Positions 17,322 through 25,390 of a stretch of 64,000 nt of DNA are shown here, one piece after another. The notes beneath the pieces were generated by a model. That model saw only the letters and a program-made list of their open reading frames with translations. It did no database searches and was not told the DNA's origin. The translations under genes were made by a program, and so were the position numbers. The stretch lies in NCBI RefSeq assembly GCF_035440685.1, contig NZ_DAORMW010000031.1. One strand, written 5' to 3'. Position 1 is the first letter of the stretch, and the number at the start of each line of letters is the position of its first letter. Source of the DNA: Accumulibacter appositus (lineage in GTDB: Bacteria > Pseudomonadota > Gammaproteobacteria > Burkholderiales > Rhodocyclaceae).

Positions 17322-18449
17322 ATGTCCTGGCGAGTCGTTAGCGCCGACCGTTTTCTCGACTCCGCCGCTCTGTGGGACGAATTGAACGCAGCGGCGGGTG
17401 GTCCGCCGTTTCTGCGCGCTGCTTTCATCTCGCGCGCACTCGACTTGTTCGGTACCGGCGAAGAAGTCGTGGCAATCCACAGCGACGATGTCGGCGTGGA
17501 TGCGATCACGATTCTGCAGAAGGGCCACAGTGGGACGTGGCATACCTTCCAGCCGTCCCAGTTGCCGCTTGGTGCGTGGCTTATGGCGCCGGGGCGTACC
17601 CATGCCGCTCTGGCCGCGGAATTGTTTGAATACCTGCCCGGATTTCCTCTGCTGATCGGAATCACGCAGCAGGATCCGCACATGAGTGCAAGGCCGGCGG
17701 AAGGCGGGCTGGTCGAAACACTGAGCCACCAGACGATCGGCTGGATCCCGATCGATGGCGACTTCGAGACCTACTGGAATCAGCGTGGACGACACCTGCG
17801 CCAGAATCTGCGCACCCAGTACTCCCGGCTCGAGAAGGCCGGCATCAGCCGCAAACTGCATGTGCTCAGCCACGCCAAGGAGATGGGCCCGGCGATCGCG
17901 CGCTATGCCCGGCTGGAAAGTGCGGGCTGGAAAGGCGCGGAAGGCACCGCCCTCGGCCTTGACGAAGTCCAGGCACGCTTTTATTGCGCGGTCCTCGAGG
18001 ACTACTGCGCCATGCAATCGGGAACGGTCTTCGAACTTCGCTTCGGCGAGCGGACCGTGGCGATGGATCTCTGCATCGAGTCGGACGGTGTGATAGTTCT
18101 CCTCAAGACCACCTATGACGAAACCGTCATGGGATACTCGCCTTCCTCGATCCTGAAGGCCCTCGCATACGAGCGGCTCTTCGCCCGAGCCGACGTGCAC
18201 CGTTGCGAATTCTTCGGTCCCTTCATGTGGTGGACGTCCCGGTGGACGCAGTGCGCGCGCGTGCTCTACCACGTCAACGTCTTCCGCTGGTCTAGGCTGC
18301 GCGCCCTGCGCCAACGCGTGCGCTCTGCGAGCTACGGTCCCCCTGCGCACTCGGGTCTGGCAACGGCCAGTGCGAGCCCCGAGAGCCCGATCCATTGTAC
18401 ATCCCGTTCAGGGGGCCTCGGCGCGTCTGGCGGTTTGCCGTTCCTATGA
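17322..18449 (+). CDS. GNAT-fold acyltransferase, CelD/BioF2-like
   Basis: A 375-residue protein whose core (residues about 140-310) matches the GNAT domain of the CelD/BioF2 type (PF13480): WNQRGRHLRQNLRTQYSRLEKAG, then YARLESAGWKGAEGTA and FELRFGERTVAMDLCIESDG. Such proteins transfer acyl or aminoacyl groups in exopolysaccharide, capsule and natural-product pathways. The C-terminal 60 residues are Ser/Gly-rich and look unstructured; they may be a read-through of the operon junction. Its TGA overlaps the next ATG (ATGA), so it is translationally coupled to the glycosyltransferase. It lies in the same island as the carrier-protein operon, and an aminoacyl or acyl thioester from that operon is a plausible donor (inference). 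Confidence 0.75.
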   Translation: MSWRVVSADRFLDSAALWDELNAAAGGPPFLRAAFISRALDLFGTGEEVVAIHSDDVGVDAITILQKGHSGTWHTFQPSQLPLGAWLMAPGRTHAALAAELFEYLPGFPLLIGITQQDPHMSARPAEGGLVETLSHQTIGWIPIDGDFETYWNQRGRHLRQNLRTQYSRLEKAGISRKLHVLSHAKEMGPAIARYARLESAGWKGAEGTALGLDEVQARFYCAVLEDYCAMQSGTVFELRFGERTVAMDLCIESDGVIVLLKTTYDETVMGYSPSSILKALAYERLFARADVHRCEFFGPFMWWTSRWTQCARVLYHVNVFRWSRLRALRQRVRSASYGPPAHSGLATASASPESPIHCTSRSGGLGASGGLPFL

Positions 18450-19702
18450 CGCGGCGTGTGCTGATGATCGCGTATCACTTCCCGCCATTGACCGGGGGCA
18501 GCGGCCTGCAGCGCACGCTCCGATTCGCCCAGCATTTGCCGGCGGAGGGCTGGGAACCGATCGTGATAGCACCACAGACGCGCGCCTATCCGCAGGTCGC
18601 GTCCGATCTGCTGAGCGAGATCTCGTCCGAGGTGCGCATCGAACGCGCCTTCGCGCTAGATGCGGCGCGACATCTCGCGATCTTCGGGCGCTATCCGCGC
18701 GCGCTCGCGCTACCGGACCGCTGGGTGAGTTGGTGGCTTGGCGCCGTGCCGCTCGGACTGAAACTGATTCGCCGGCATCGGCCGCAGGCGATCTGGTCCA
18801 CCTGCCCCATTGCCACCGCGCACCTCATTGGCGCGACGCTGCAGCGCCTAAGCGGACTGCCCTGGGTCGCGGACATGCGCGACCCGCTCGTGCAGGACAC
18901 GCATCCTTCCGATTGGCGGGTCAGGCGTGCCTACGCAGCGCTGGAGCGACGAATGGTGGACCGGGCGTCCCGCGTCGTCTTCGTAACGCCCGGTCTCGCA
19001 CGCCACTACCAGGTGCAGTACCCCAGCCTCGACGCCGCTCGGGTGCGCGTCATCGAGAATGGGTTCGACGAAGACTCGTTCGCGCGGCTCGAGGCTGCGA
19101 AGCGCATGCCTGTTCCGGTGGAGGATGCTTTCGTGCTGGTGCACAGCGGTCTCGTCTATCCCACTGCACGTGATCCCCGCGCCTTGTTCCTGGCGCTGCG
19201 CAGGATCGCCGATAGCGGCATCCTGGACTCGCTCCATTTCAACGTAGTGTTTCGCGCTTCCGGGCGCGACACGGAAATTGCTGCGCTTGCCGATGAACTG
19301 GGCGTGTCGCGCTGGATCTCGCTCGCCCCCGCCGTCGGATATGTTGAGGCGCTTTCCGAGATGTGCGGTGTGCACGGCCTTCTGTTGATGCAGTCGGCAA
19401 TGTGCAATGACCAGATACCGGCCAAGACTTACGAGTATCTGCGCGCGGGGCGACCGATCCTCGCCCTTACCGACGAACGCGGCGACACAGGGCGTCTGCT
19501 CCGTAGCTTCGGGATCGACAGCATCGCCCCGCTGGATGACGCGCGCGCCATCGCCGTCGTGCTGACCCGCTTCATCGAGCGGGTTCGGAGCGGGGAGGCG
19601 CCGATCGCGCCGTGCGAACACCTGATGAAGTATTCGCGGCAGCGCCTCACACGCTCCCTCGCGCAGGTCCTAGACGATGTGGCCGCTCAGGATGCCGCCT
19701 GA
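18446..19702 (+). CDS. Family 4-like glycosyltransferase
   Basis: A 418-residue GT-B glycosyltransferase. The N-terminal fold begins VLMIAYHFPPLTGGSGLQR, the usual acceptor-side glycine loop of GT4 enzymes. WSTCPIATAHLIG and DMRDPLVQD follow. The C-terminal donor domain has VIENGFDEDSF and ends with the nucleotide-sugar site KTYEYLRAGRPILALTDERGD. It would transfer a sugar to a small acceptor or glycan. The ATG at 18446 overlaps the GNAT stop; a start at 18395 would run into that gene. It sits between the GNAT and a methyltransferase gene in the accessory island, suggesting a glycosylated and methylated product. Confidence 0.85.
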   Translation: MTRRVLMIAYHFPPLTGGSGLQRTLRFAQHLPAEGWEPIVIAPQTRAYPQVASDLLSEISSEVRIERAFALDAARHLAIFGRYPRALALPDRWVSWWLGAVPLGLKLIRRHRPQAIWSTCPIATAHLIGATLQRLSGLPWVADMRDPLVQDTHPSDWRVRRAYAALERRMVDRASRVVFVTPGLARHYQVQYPSLDAARVRVIENGFDEDSFARLEAAKRMPVPVEDAFVLVHSGLVYPTARDPRALFLALRRIADSGILDSLHFNVVFRASGRDTEIAALADELGVSRWISLAPAVGYVEALSEMCGVHGLLLMQSAMCNDQIPAKTYEYLRAGRPILALTDERGDTGRLLRSFGIDSIAPLDDARAIAVVLTRFIERVRSGEAPIAPCEHLMKYSRQRLTRSLAQVLDDVAAQDAA

Positions 19703-19753
19703 GCAAACCTCGCCGCCGGGCTCCTCGTCGCCAACTCGTCGTAGGGTAGCGCC

Positions 19754-20437
19754 GTGAAGCCGGTCGACAAGCTGGGCGCTGCTCTTCTCGCGATGGAAAG
19801 CGCGTTGATCGATCTTCGCTACGGCGCGTGGATCGGCGGCACGCCTCGGCCCAAGCCCGACAGCCACGTCGCGGTCGGCGCTTATAGTTTCACGAACACG
19901 TCCTATCGTGTGCTCGAGGCGATCTTCCGGGGCCGGCTGCACGCCGACGATGTGCTGGTCGACGTAGGAAGCGGTCGCGGCCGTGTCCTTAACCACTGGC
20001 TTCACACGGGGCATCGCGGCCCCATCCACGGACTCGAACTCGACACCAGGTATGCTGGCCAATGCGCACGGCGCCTGCGTCGTTTCAGTAACGTGCAAGT
20101 GCGGACGGGCGATGCGATCGCGAACCTTCCGCCGGAGACCACGCTGTGCTTCCTGTTCAATCCGTTTGACCGGGCGAACATGCTCCGCTTCCGGGAAGCC
20201 GTGCTCGGTACCATTTCCGACCTGTACCGCTTGCGCGTCGTCTACTATGCGCCGACATGCCTCGACGTTTGGAGCGACGACCTGCGGTGGGACGTCGCCA
20301 TCCACCGCCTCGACCTGTGGTCAGTCCGGCATCAGCCCGAACGCTACCGGACCTACGCCGTGATCACCTGCCGCAATCCGACTGCGCCCGATCGTCGCGA
20401 GTGCGCGCCAGATGGCGGCGGCATCACTTCCGGCTGA
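19754..20437 (+). CDS. SAM-dependent methyltransferase (class I)
   Basis: A 227-residue protein with GTG start. The SAM-binding motif I is VLVDVGSGRGRVLNHWL (residues about 67-83), followed by the acidic motif II in IHGLELDTRYAGQC and TGDAIANLP as motif III. CFLFNPFDRANM takes the place of the usual catalytic NPPY-like loop and is seen in uncharacterised small-molecule methyltransferases. It ends 14 bp inside the 3' end of the leftward methyltransferase gene, a convergent overlap. The substrate is unknown; membership of the biosynthetic island suggests tailoring of its product. Confidence 0.75.
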   Translation: MKPVDKLGAALLAMESALIDLRYGAWIGGTPRPKPDSHVAVGAYSFTNTSYRVLEAIFRGRLHADDVLVDVGSGRGRVLNHWLHTGHRGPIHGLELDTRYAGQCARRLRRFSNVQVRTGDAIANLPPETTLCFLFNPFDRANMLRFREAVLGTISDLYRLRVVYYAPTCLDVWSDDLRWDVAIHRLDLWSVRHQPERYRTYAVITCRNPTAPDRRECAPDGGGITSG

Positions 20438-21233
20438 CTTCCAGACCTTCCCAGTCGAGCACCAGGTTGATGCTCGCCCCGCAGTTCGCCGGATTGCGTA
20501 CGAATTCGAGGTAGTCCCTCATCGCAGTAGCGGAGTTCACGCTGTTGTGCGCGAGCATGAGCGCTCCCGCCGGCAGCTTGTCCCATGCCGTATCGAGGAT
20601 CTCGCGATAGATGCTCTTGCCGCGCCCCCGGTCACCATCCGCATCGAGATACAGTAGGTCGATGCGGTCCGACCATGTCGCGCAGAATTCCACCGCGTCG
20701 TCTGCGACGATCCGCGCGACCTGTGTTCGGTCTATCCTGCGCACGTTGCGTTCGGCACGCTGCGCCTCTTCGGGATCGATCTCTATGCCGATCAGCGCTC
20801 GGGCGGCGTATCCCGCCCCCGGGCCCACGGCAGCACCGGCATTGCTGATAAAGGTGTTGCCGCAGAATACCCCTGCCGCAATCATCACGGCCGGTCGATG
20901 GATTGCGTTGATCGCGTAGATCAGGCGTTGGACCCTGGGGCTGATGGCCGTCCATGGAATGTCAAACTCGCGTTTCACGGCCTCGCGCATGGCCGCGTAG
21001 CCGGCATGATCGTAGCGGGTATCGCCGATGATTCCCGCTTGCTGCAGTGCATGCAATGCGGAATCGACCATGCGGATTTCCCGTTCCGGGTGTTCGATCG
21101 CTTCGAAGGGACGCTTTACGTCCATGCGATAGATGTCCCAGTCCGGCGCCTGGAACTCGCGGCCGACCATGGACCCGTAGCTGCCGCGGACCGCTCTTCT
21201 GGCCAGATAGCGGGCATAACTCAAGACGTCCAT
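20424..21233 (-). CDS. Class I methyltransferase, Methyltransf_24-like
   Basis: A 269-residue protein, last gene of the leftward biosynthetic operon. The central part (residues about 110-215) is a Rossmann methyltransferase: MIAAGVFCGNTFISNAGAAV as motif I, ALIGIEIDPEEAQRAERN as motif II with the ribose-binding acid, and DRIDLLYLDADGDRGRGKS as motif IV. This resembles the class-24/O-methyltransferase group, which keeps a YLDAD metal or catalytic acid. An extra N-terminal region of about 100 residues has no recognised fold. The start overlaps the preceding nitronate monooxygenase gene by 13 bases. Role inferred: methylation of the carrier-bound or released product. Confidence 0.75.
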   Translation of the reverse strand: MDVLSYARYLARRAVRGSYGSMVGREFQAPDWDIYRMDVKRPFEAIEHPEREIRMVDSALHALQQAGIIGDTRYDHAGYAAMREAVKREFDIPWTAISPRVQRLIYAINAIHRPAVMIAAGVFCGNTFISNAGAAVGPGAGYAARALIGIEIDPEEAQRAERNVRRIDRTQVARIVADDAVEFCATWSDRIDLLYLDADGDRGRGKSIYREILDTAWDKLPAGALMLAHNSVNSATAMRDYLEFVRNPANCGASINLVLDWEGLEVSRK

Positions 21234-22246
21234 CGGGTCCCTCCATCGGACTGCACGGGAAAGCCGGGTAGCGCTTCGGGAAAGCAGCCGCGAAACTCCG
21301 CAACGAAGGTTTCGACTCTCTGTCGCGCCGGCACGATCGCCGTAACGCCGCGAACAGAATGCCCGCAGTACATTGCCATCTCATCGATCCTTCCCTCTGT
21401 ATGTTCGCTCGGGATCGCCGCGCTGTAGCGCGGCACCGGGTGACGGACACCAGCCACGTTCGTGAAACCGATGAAGGTCGTCGGAAATGCGCCGGGCGCT
21501 GCTGCCGTCAGCCGGTTTCGCAGCACGCGGTGGCGACGACCCGGCCAGCCGACTTCGAACACCGACGTGATCTCGGTGTCCTCGGGTCCTGAGTCCAGCA
21601 GCCTTTGCTTGTAGTCGGCGTGAGCGAGACTTTCGTGGGTGGCCACGAACAGCGTCCCGCAGACGCAGCCAGCCACGCCTTCGTTGTAGAGTGTACGGAA
21701 AGCGTGCCCGCCCCCGATCCCGCCTGCCGCGAGCAGGTCAACACCGCCACTTGCGGCGAGCGCCTCGGCAACGAGTCTTTCCAACGGCTGCCGGCCCAGC
21801 AGGTGGCCACCTGCCTCGGTACCCTGCAGGATGACACCTGCTGGCTCATGCTTCCGTGCAGTGCGTAGTTCTGCGACGCTGCCGACCATGATCAGCAATT
21901 CGCACCCTGACCGGGCAATGGCCGTTGTCGCGGCCGTGGTGGGCAATCCGTAGAAGACGAAGAACACCGGTCGCGTGACCGCGTCCAGAACTGCTCGCAC
22001 TTGCTCCAGAAGCGCACCCGGGTCCATGAGCTCGGGGATCAGGTTAACCCCGAATGGCCGTGAGGTGCGCGCGAGCATTTGCCGCACACACGCAGCGATC
22101 GTGTCGGGCCGCGAGCGGTAGAGAGCGAGCACGCCCCCTGCACCGGCCTCGGCGACCGCGGCGGCAAGCGCAACCCCTGCGACGCCGCCCATCCCCGCCT
22201 GGACGAGAGGAAAGTCGATGCCGAGGCGTCGCGCGAGTTCGTTCAT
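21221..22246 (-). CDS. Nitronate monooxygenase-like flavoprotein
   Basis: A 341-residue FMN TIM-barrel enzyme of the nitronate monooxygenase/2-nitropropane dioxygenase family, which oxidises alkyl nitronates using O2. The N-terminus has FPLVQAGMGGVAGVALAAAVA. The catalytic His lies in VILQGTEAGGHLLG, the class I NMO motif. The FMN phosphate loop is LLAAGGIGGGHAFRTLYNEG, followed by CGTLFVATHES. Its start overlaps the upstream gene by four bases (ATGA). Close to an AurF-type N-oxygenase gene, a role with an N-oxidised or nitro intermediate is a specific and testable inference. Some relatives act instead as enoyl or trans-isomerising reductases. Confidence 0.85.
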   Translation of the reverse strand: MNELARRLGIDFPLVQAGMGGVAGVALAAAVAEAGAGGVLALYRSRPDTIAACVRQMLARTSRPFGVNLIPELMDPGALLEQVRAVLDAVTRPVFFVFYGLPTTAATTAIARSGCELLIMVGSVAELRTARKHEPAGVILQGTEAGGHLLGRQPLERLVAEALAASGGVDLLAAGGIGGGHAFRTLYNEGVAGCVCGTLFVATHESLAHADYKQRLLDSGPEDTEITSVFEVGWPGRRHRVLRNRLTAAAPGAFPTTFIGFTNVAGVRHPVPRYSAAIPSEHTEGRIDEMAMYCGHSVRGVTAIVPARQRVETFVAEFRGCFPEALPGFPVQSDGGTRWTS

Positions 22247-23313
22247 GGGCCGGTGTACACGAGCCCGAACATCGCGCCCGCATCGCCGAACTCCAGATTG
22301 AGTAACCAGTCACCGTCGGATTCGGGCACCGACTGATCGCCGAATGACGCCATGTAGAAAGGCGTCTCTACCGGATCGGGCCGGAAGCCGGCGCGCTCGA
22401 ATGCCTTCCGCATCCTGGCGTGTATCGCCGACAAGAGCACTTTTCGATAGCGATGCTCGCCCTGATTGACCTCCGCTATGGCGAGCAGTACGCCGCCGGC
22501 GAGATCGTCCGGATCGTCGCCGTCGCAGTACGACACGACCACGCAGTGCGGCCACTCGGCGAGCACGACGGCGCCGCATCGGGAACCGGCCACCCACACG
22601 CTGAACAGGCGATAGCGGACGTAGTCCAGAGCCGTGTCGAACCGCCAGTTTAGATAGTCCGCCCCTTCCGAGAGCTTGAGGCCGAATCCGCCATCCCAGC
22701 GCGGCAGATTTTCCGGGATGCGATCTTCGTTGCGCACCGTGATCGCACCGCGGGCACCGCGTGAGACGAGCGAACCGAAAGCGCCGGCATCGACGCGCGT
22801 GGCGCGCGAAATGACCGGCTTCGCGAGGCGTTTCCAGAGCGGATCGTGAGCGAAGACCGGGTAGTCCCAGTTCAGCCATAGGGTGCGCAGACCCGGAATC
22901 TGCACCCACCGTTTCTGCCGCGCGATGAGCTGTCGCATCTGAAGATTGCCGGGAAACAGGATGCCGATCTCGCAGGTCTTCATCCAGCGATGCAGGAGAA
23001 ACGTCACGGCACCTGGTTCGAAGGAGTACGTGTTCGAAAGGATCGCAACAGCGAGACTTCGGGACCCCGACTGCATGCGAACGTACTCCGAGCCCAGGGT
23101 GGCGACCACTGCTCCTTCGGTCGAGAGCAGCAGCTGCAGTCGTGAGTGGGGGTCGCGGAGAAACATGTGGCGAACGTACTGGGGCCGGGAAAGCAAGGGT
23201 ACATCGAAGTCGGCCTTGGCGATGGCTGCGTCGAGGCGGTCGGAGAATGCCTGCGTGTACTCGACGACCTTCATTCGCGCGTCTCCGGGCAGGCGCGTCC
23301 GCAGCCGATCCAT
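22243..23313 (-). CDS. GNAT-like protein of the biosynthetic operon
   Basis: A 356-residue protein without a confident family. The arrangement suggests two GNAT-like halves. The first runs over residues about 15-150 (LLSRPQYVRHMFLRDPHSRL, then AVAILSNTYSFEPGAVTFLL). The second runs over residues about 215-330 and has YLNWRFDTALDYVRYRLFSV, a phrase common in acetyltransferase-like proteins of exopolysaccharide and carrier-protein clusters. Start 23313 is kept, but ATG 23274 has a better GGAG spacing and is equally likely. It lies 7 bp after the AurF-like gene and overlaps the NMO gene, so it is in the same transcript. Role inferred: amide or ester formation with a carrier-bound acyl group. Confidence 0.6.
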   Translation of the reverse strand: MDRLRTRLPGDARMKVVEYTQAFSDRLDAAIAKADFDVPLLSRPQYVRHMFLRDPHSRLQLLLSTEGAVVATLGSEYVRMQSGSRSLAVAILSNTYSFEPGAVTFLLHRWMKTCEIGILFPGNLQMRQLIARQKRWVQIPGLRTLWLNWDYPVFAHDPLWKRLAKPVISRATRVDAGAFGSLVSRGARGAITVRNEDRIPENLPRWDGGFGLKLSEGADYLNWRFDTALDYVRYRLFSVWVAGSRCGAVVLAEWPHCVVVSYCDGDDPDDLAGGVLLAIAEVNQGEHRYRKVLLSAIHARMRKAFERAGFRPDPVETPFYMASFGDQSVPESDGDWLLNLEFGDAGAMFGLVYTGP

Positions 23314-23320
23314 CTTGTGC

Positions 23321-24232
23321 TCATTCCGGTACCGCTTCCGGTGCCCGAAACACGCCCACCTTGTGAAAGAACGTTTCGACTGGATGCCACCACCGCGTCT
23401 CCAGTGCGCGCCAACGTGGCGATGCCTGTATCTCCTTCATGACGCGCAGGGGGTCAGCAATGCCGGCTTCGCGATAGACGCGCGGGTTGGCGAGCAGGGA
23501 AAACGCATAGCGCGCATAGCCGGACACGAGTCGTTCGACCGTATCCAGCTCGTCGAACTGCAGGGCATCCCGCATCTCCAGCGCGAGCGAACTGATGATC
23601 GCGCGGTCGAATGCCATGTGCCGCGCTTCGTCGACATGATGCGCGCGATGCACGGCGCGCACGGTCGGATCCAGTGTCTCGTCCTGCATGCACGCCCGGT
23701 TCACTAGGTCGAGCAGGGTTTCGAGGACATAGACGCGGGCGAAGAACAGCAGATCCGTCCCGGCCCGCGAGAGCGACGGGGTTTCGAATCGCGATACGAC
23801 CTCCGGCATGACGCGTCCATAGTAGCGGTTGCAGAACTCCGCGAGCATGTAGGTGTGCGAATTCTCCTCGTGGATGAAGTGCTGCAGATAGCGGCTAACC
23901 GCCGGGCTTCCGCTGCCGAAACGCCCGCGATAGAGGCGCGTCACCAGTTCGGCGACTAGCGACTGCTCGCCATGGATGTTGAGCGAGAAAAAGCTGACCG
24001 TTTCCAGCAGCCCGAATCGCCACCTGGCCTCGGCGTTCAACGCCAGGAACGCGGGATGGTCGGACAGACTTGATACCTCGGCCGACATGAGCGGCCGGTC
24101 CGGTTCGAGCCTCTCCGGAAATGCGAGGCGCGAGAACGGCACCCAGTCGACACGTTCCGAGGCCCGGACGAGCTTTTCTGCGAAGCCGTCCAGTTCGTGA
24201 TCGGGAATGCTGACGCGCGTCGGAGTCGTCAT
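23321..24232 (-). CDS. AurF-type diiron N-oxygenase
   Basis: A 303-residue helical diiron protein of the AurF/p-aminobenzoate N-oxygenase family (PF11583). All seven expected metal ligands can be placed: E89 (HGEQ), E123 and H126 (HEENSH), E171 (LETLL), and H198, E202 and H205 (HHVDEARH). The spacing, including ExxH, 27 residues to HxxxExxH, agrees with AurF. AurF itself oxidises an arylamine to a nitro group; relatives such as PvfB/HamC act on carrier-tethered amino acids, and others hydroxylate beta carbons. The next genes upstream encode an amino acid:carrier-protein ligase and its carrier protein, so a tethered aminoacyl group is the likely substrate (inference). Length is typical. Confidence 0.85.
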   Translation of the reverse strand: MTTPTRVSIPDHELDGFAEKLVRASERVDWVPFSRLAFPERLEPDRPLMSAEVSSLSDHPAFLALNAEARWRFGLLETVSFFSLNIHGEQSLVAELVTRLYRGRFGSGSPAVSRYLQHFIHEENSHTYMLAEFCNRYYGRVMPEVVSRFETPSLSRAGTDLLFFARVYVLETLLDLVNRACMQDETLDPTVRAVHRAHHVDEARHMAFDRAIISSLALEMRDALQFDELDTVERLVSGYARYAFSLLANPRVYREAGIADPLRVMKEIQASPRWRALETRWWHPVETFFHKVGVFRAPEAVPE

Positions 24233-24259
24233 GGCGGTTCGTAGTCTGGCCGCTCGAAC

Positions 24260-25144
24260 TCAGGCGCTTCCCTGGCTGGCTTCGAACTGCTTCGCAGCAT
24301 GAGCGCGCCCCGCCTGGATGGCCTTGAGACCCCGGCTGAGGTCGCCCTCGTATCGCGTCTGCAAGGCATGCACCCAGCGCTCGAGTCCGAAAGCGACGCA
24401 GCCGGTGTACGCATACTGGCTGTCGTCAGTGCGGATGTTCCAGCGTTCCGCGAAGAAGTTGCGGTGCGAGTTTACCGACGACACCGCGACCCGCCCGTCG
24501 AACACGAACTCTTCCTTCACCGGAAAGAGTTGCTGCATGCGCGTGCGTGCGCCGTCGGCCTGGAAAAACGGATCGCTTGCCACCTGGATCGACAATGGAA
24601 GGTCTGCGCCCTGTGCAAAGTGCCGGACCCACGCTTTGTGCCGAGCGAGAAACGCGCTGAGCGCGTCGCGGGTACCCAGCGCCACGATCTCCCGCATCCT
24701 GAACGCCCGCAGCCGCGCGAGCCCTTCGTAGTGCGTCTCGTTGCGAAAGCAGTTCTGAGCGGTCGTCACGCATGTGGTCGCCGCGAGCGTCTTGTCGCGG
24801 AAGTGCGCATAGATCGGATAGCATGCGGCGGACGGCAGCATGAATTCGGCATCGGCGGTTGCGGAACTGGGCAGTACCTCGTTTCCGAGCCGGCCGCGTT
24901 GCGCAAGTTCGCCGGCAACCGTCGCCGTCAGCGATGCAACGGCAAAGCCGAGGTGAGGAAAATTCCTGAAGTAGTCCATGCGATCGAGGATGGACACGCT
25001 GATTACCGGCGGAAAGGCCATTTCAATGGCCTGATTGTTCCGGGCCCAGTGCAGCACCGCCTCGTCGAGCTCCCTGAGCACGCGAACCTGGATCTCTCCG
25101 AAGGTGGCGAGCCCGCCAGTCACTTCACAGGAATCACCGCACAC
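24260..25144 (-). CDS. Amino acid:[carrier-protein] ligase (SerRS-like)
   Basis: A 294-residue class II aminoacyl-tRNA-synthetase-like catalytic core with no tRNA-binding arm. Motif 2 is NCFRNETHYEGLARLRAF followed by RMREI, and motif 3 is GCVAFGLERW. The Cys-Glu-Cys zinc set characteristic of atypical SerRS homologues is present as C108, E152 and C249. These enzymes adenylate a small amino acid (glycine or alanine in characterised Bradyrhizobium and Agrobacterium cases) and load it onto the phosphopantetheine of a separate carrier protein rather than tRNA. Its carrier lies six bases upstream in the same operon. Which amino acid is used cannot be read from sequence. Confidence 0.88.
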   Translation of the reverse strand: MCGDSCEVTGGLATFGEIQVRVLRELDEAVLHWARNNQAIEMAFPPVISVSILDRMDYFRNFPHLGFAVASLTATVAGELAQRGRLGNEVLPSSATADAEFMLPSAACYPIYAHFRDKTLAATTCVTTAQNCFRNETHYEGLARLRAFRMREIVALGTRDALSAFLARHKAWVRHFAQGADLPLSIQVASDPFFQADGARTRMQQLFPVKEEFVFDGRVAVSSVNSHRNFFAERWNIRTDDSQYAYTGCVAFGLERWVHALQTRYEGDLSRGLKAIQAGRAHAAKQFEASQGSA

Positions 25145-25150
25145 GCCGCG

Positions 25151-25390
25151 TCATCCCTCGAGAAAATGAGCCTGGATCGTGCGCAGGCTTCGGAATGTTT
25201 GGAGGTCGACGGTTTCGAGGTCGATGAGCCTCCCCGACACCTCCTCAAGAACGAACAGGAACTCCGCGAAATCGAGCGAATCGATGAGGCGCGTCTCGAT
25301 AAGTTCGGTGTCGAGGTCGAAATCGGGAGTGAGCTTGTCGGGGTGTCGCGTCGCGATCCAGTCGCGCAGCGCGGACAGCGGTTCGATCAT
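25151..25390 (-). CDS. Aminoacyl carrier protein
   Basis: A 79-residue four-helix acidic carrier protein. The phosphopantetheine serine is S38 in LIDSLDFAEF, and ETRLIDSLD is the usual helix-II start. The rest (VLEEVSGRLIDLETVDLQTF) keeps the family pattern. The ATG at 25390 is chosen because the 38 codons upstream (to 25504) are Arg/Pro-rich and unlike any carrier protein. It is the first gene of the leftward operon, six bases before the ligase gene. No phosphopantetheinyl transferase lies in the window, so a housekeeping one must activate it. Confidence 0.87.
   Translation of the reverse strand: MIEPLSALRDWIATRHPDKLTPDFDLDTELIETRLIDSLDFAEFLFVLEEVSGRLIDLETVDLQTFRSLRTIQAHFLEG

Noticed and set aside
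24260..25144. Seryl-tRNA synthetase
   Set aside because: The tRNA-binding N-terminal arm is absent and a carrier protein gene is adjacent; fits the amino acid:carrier ligases.
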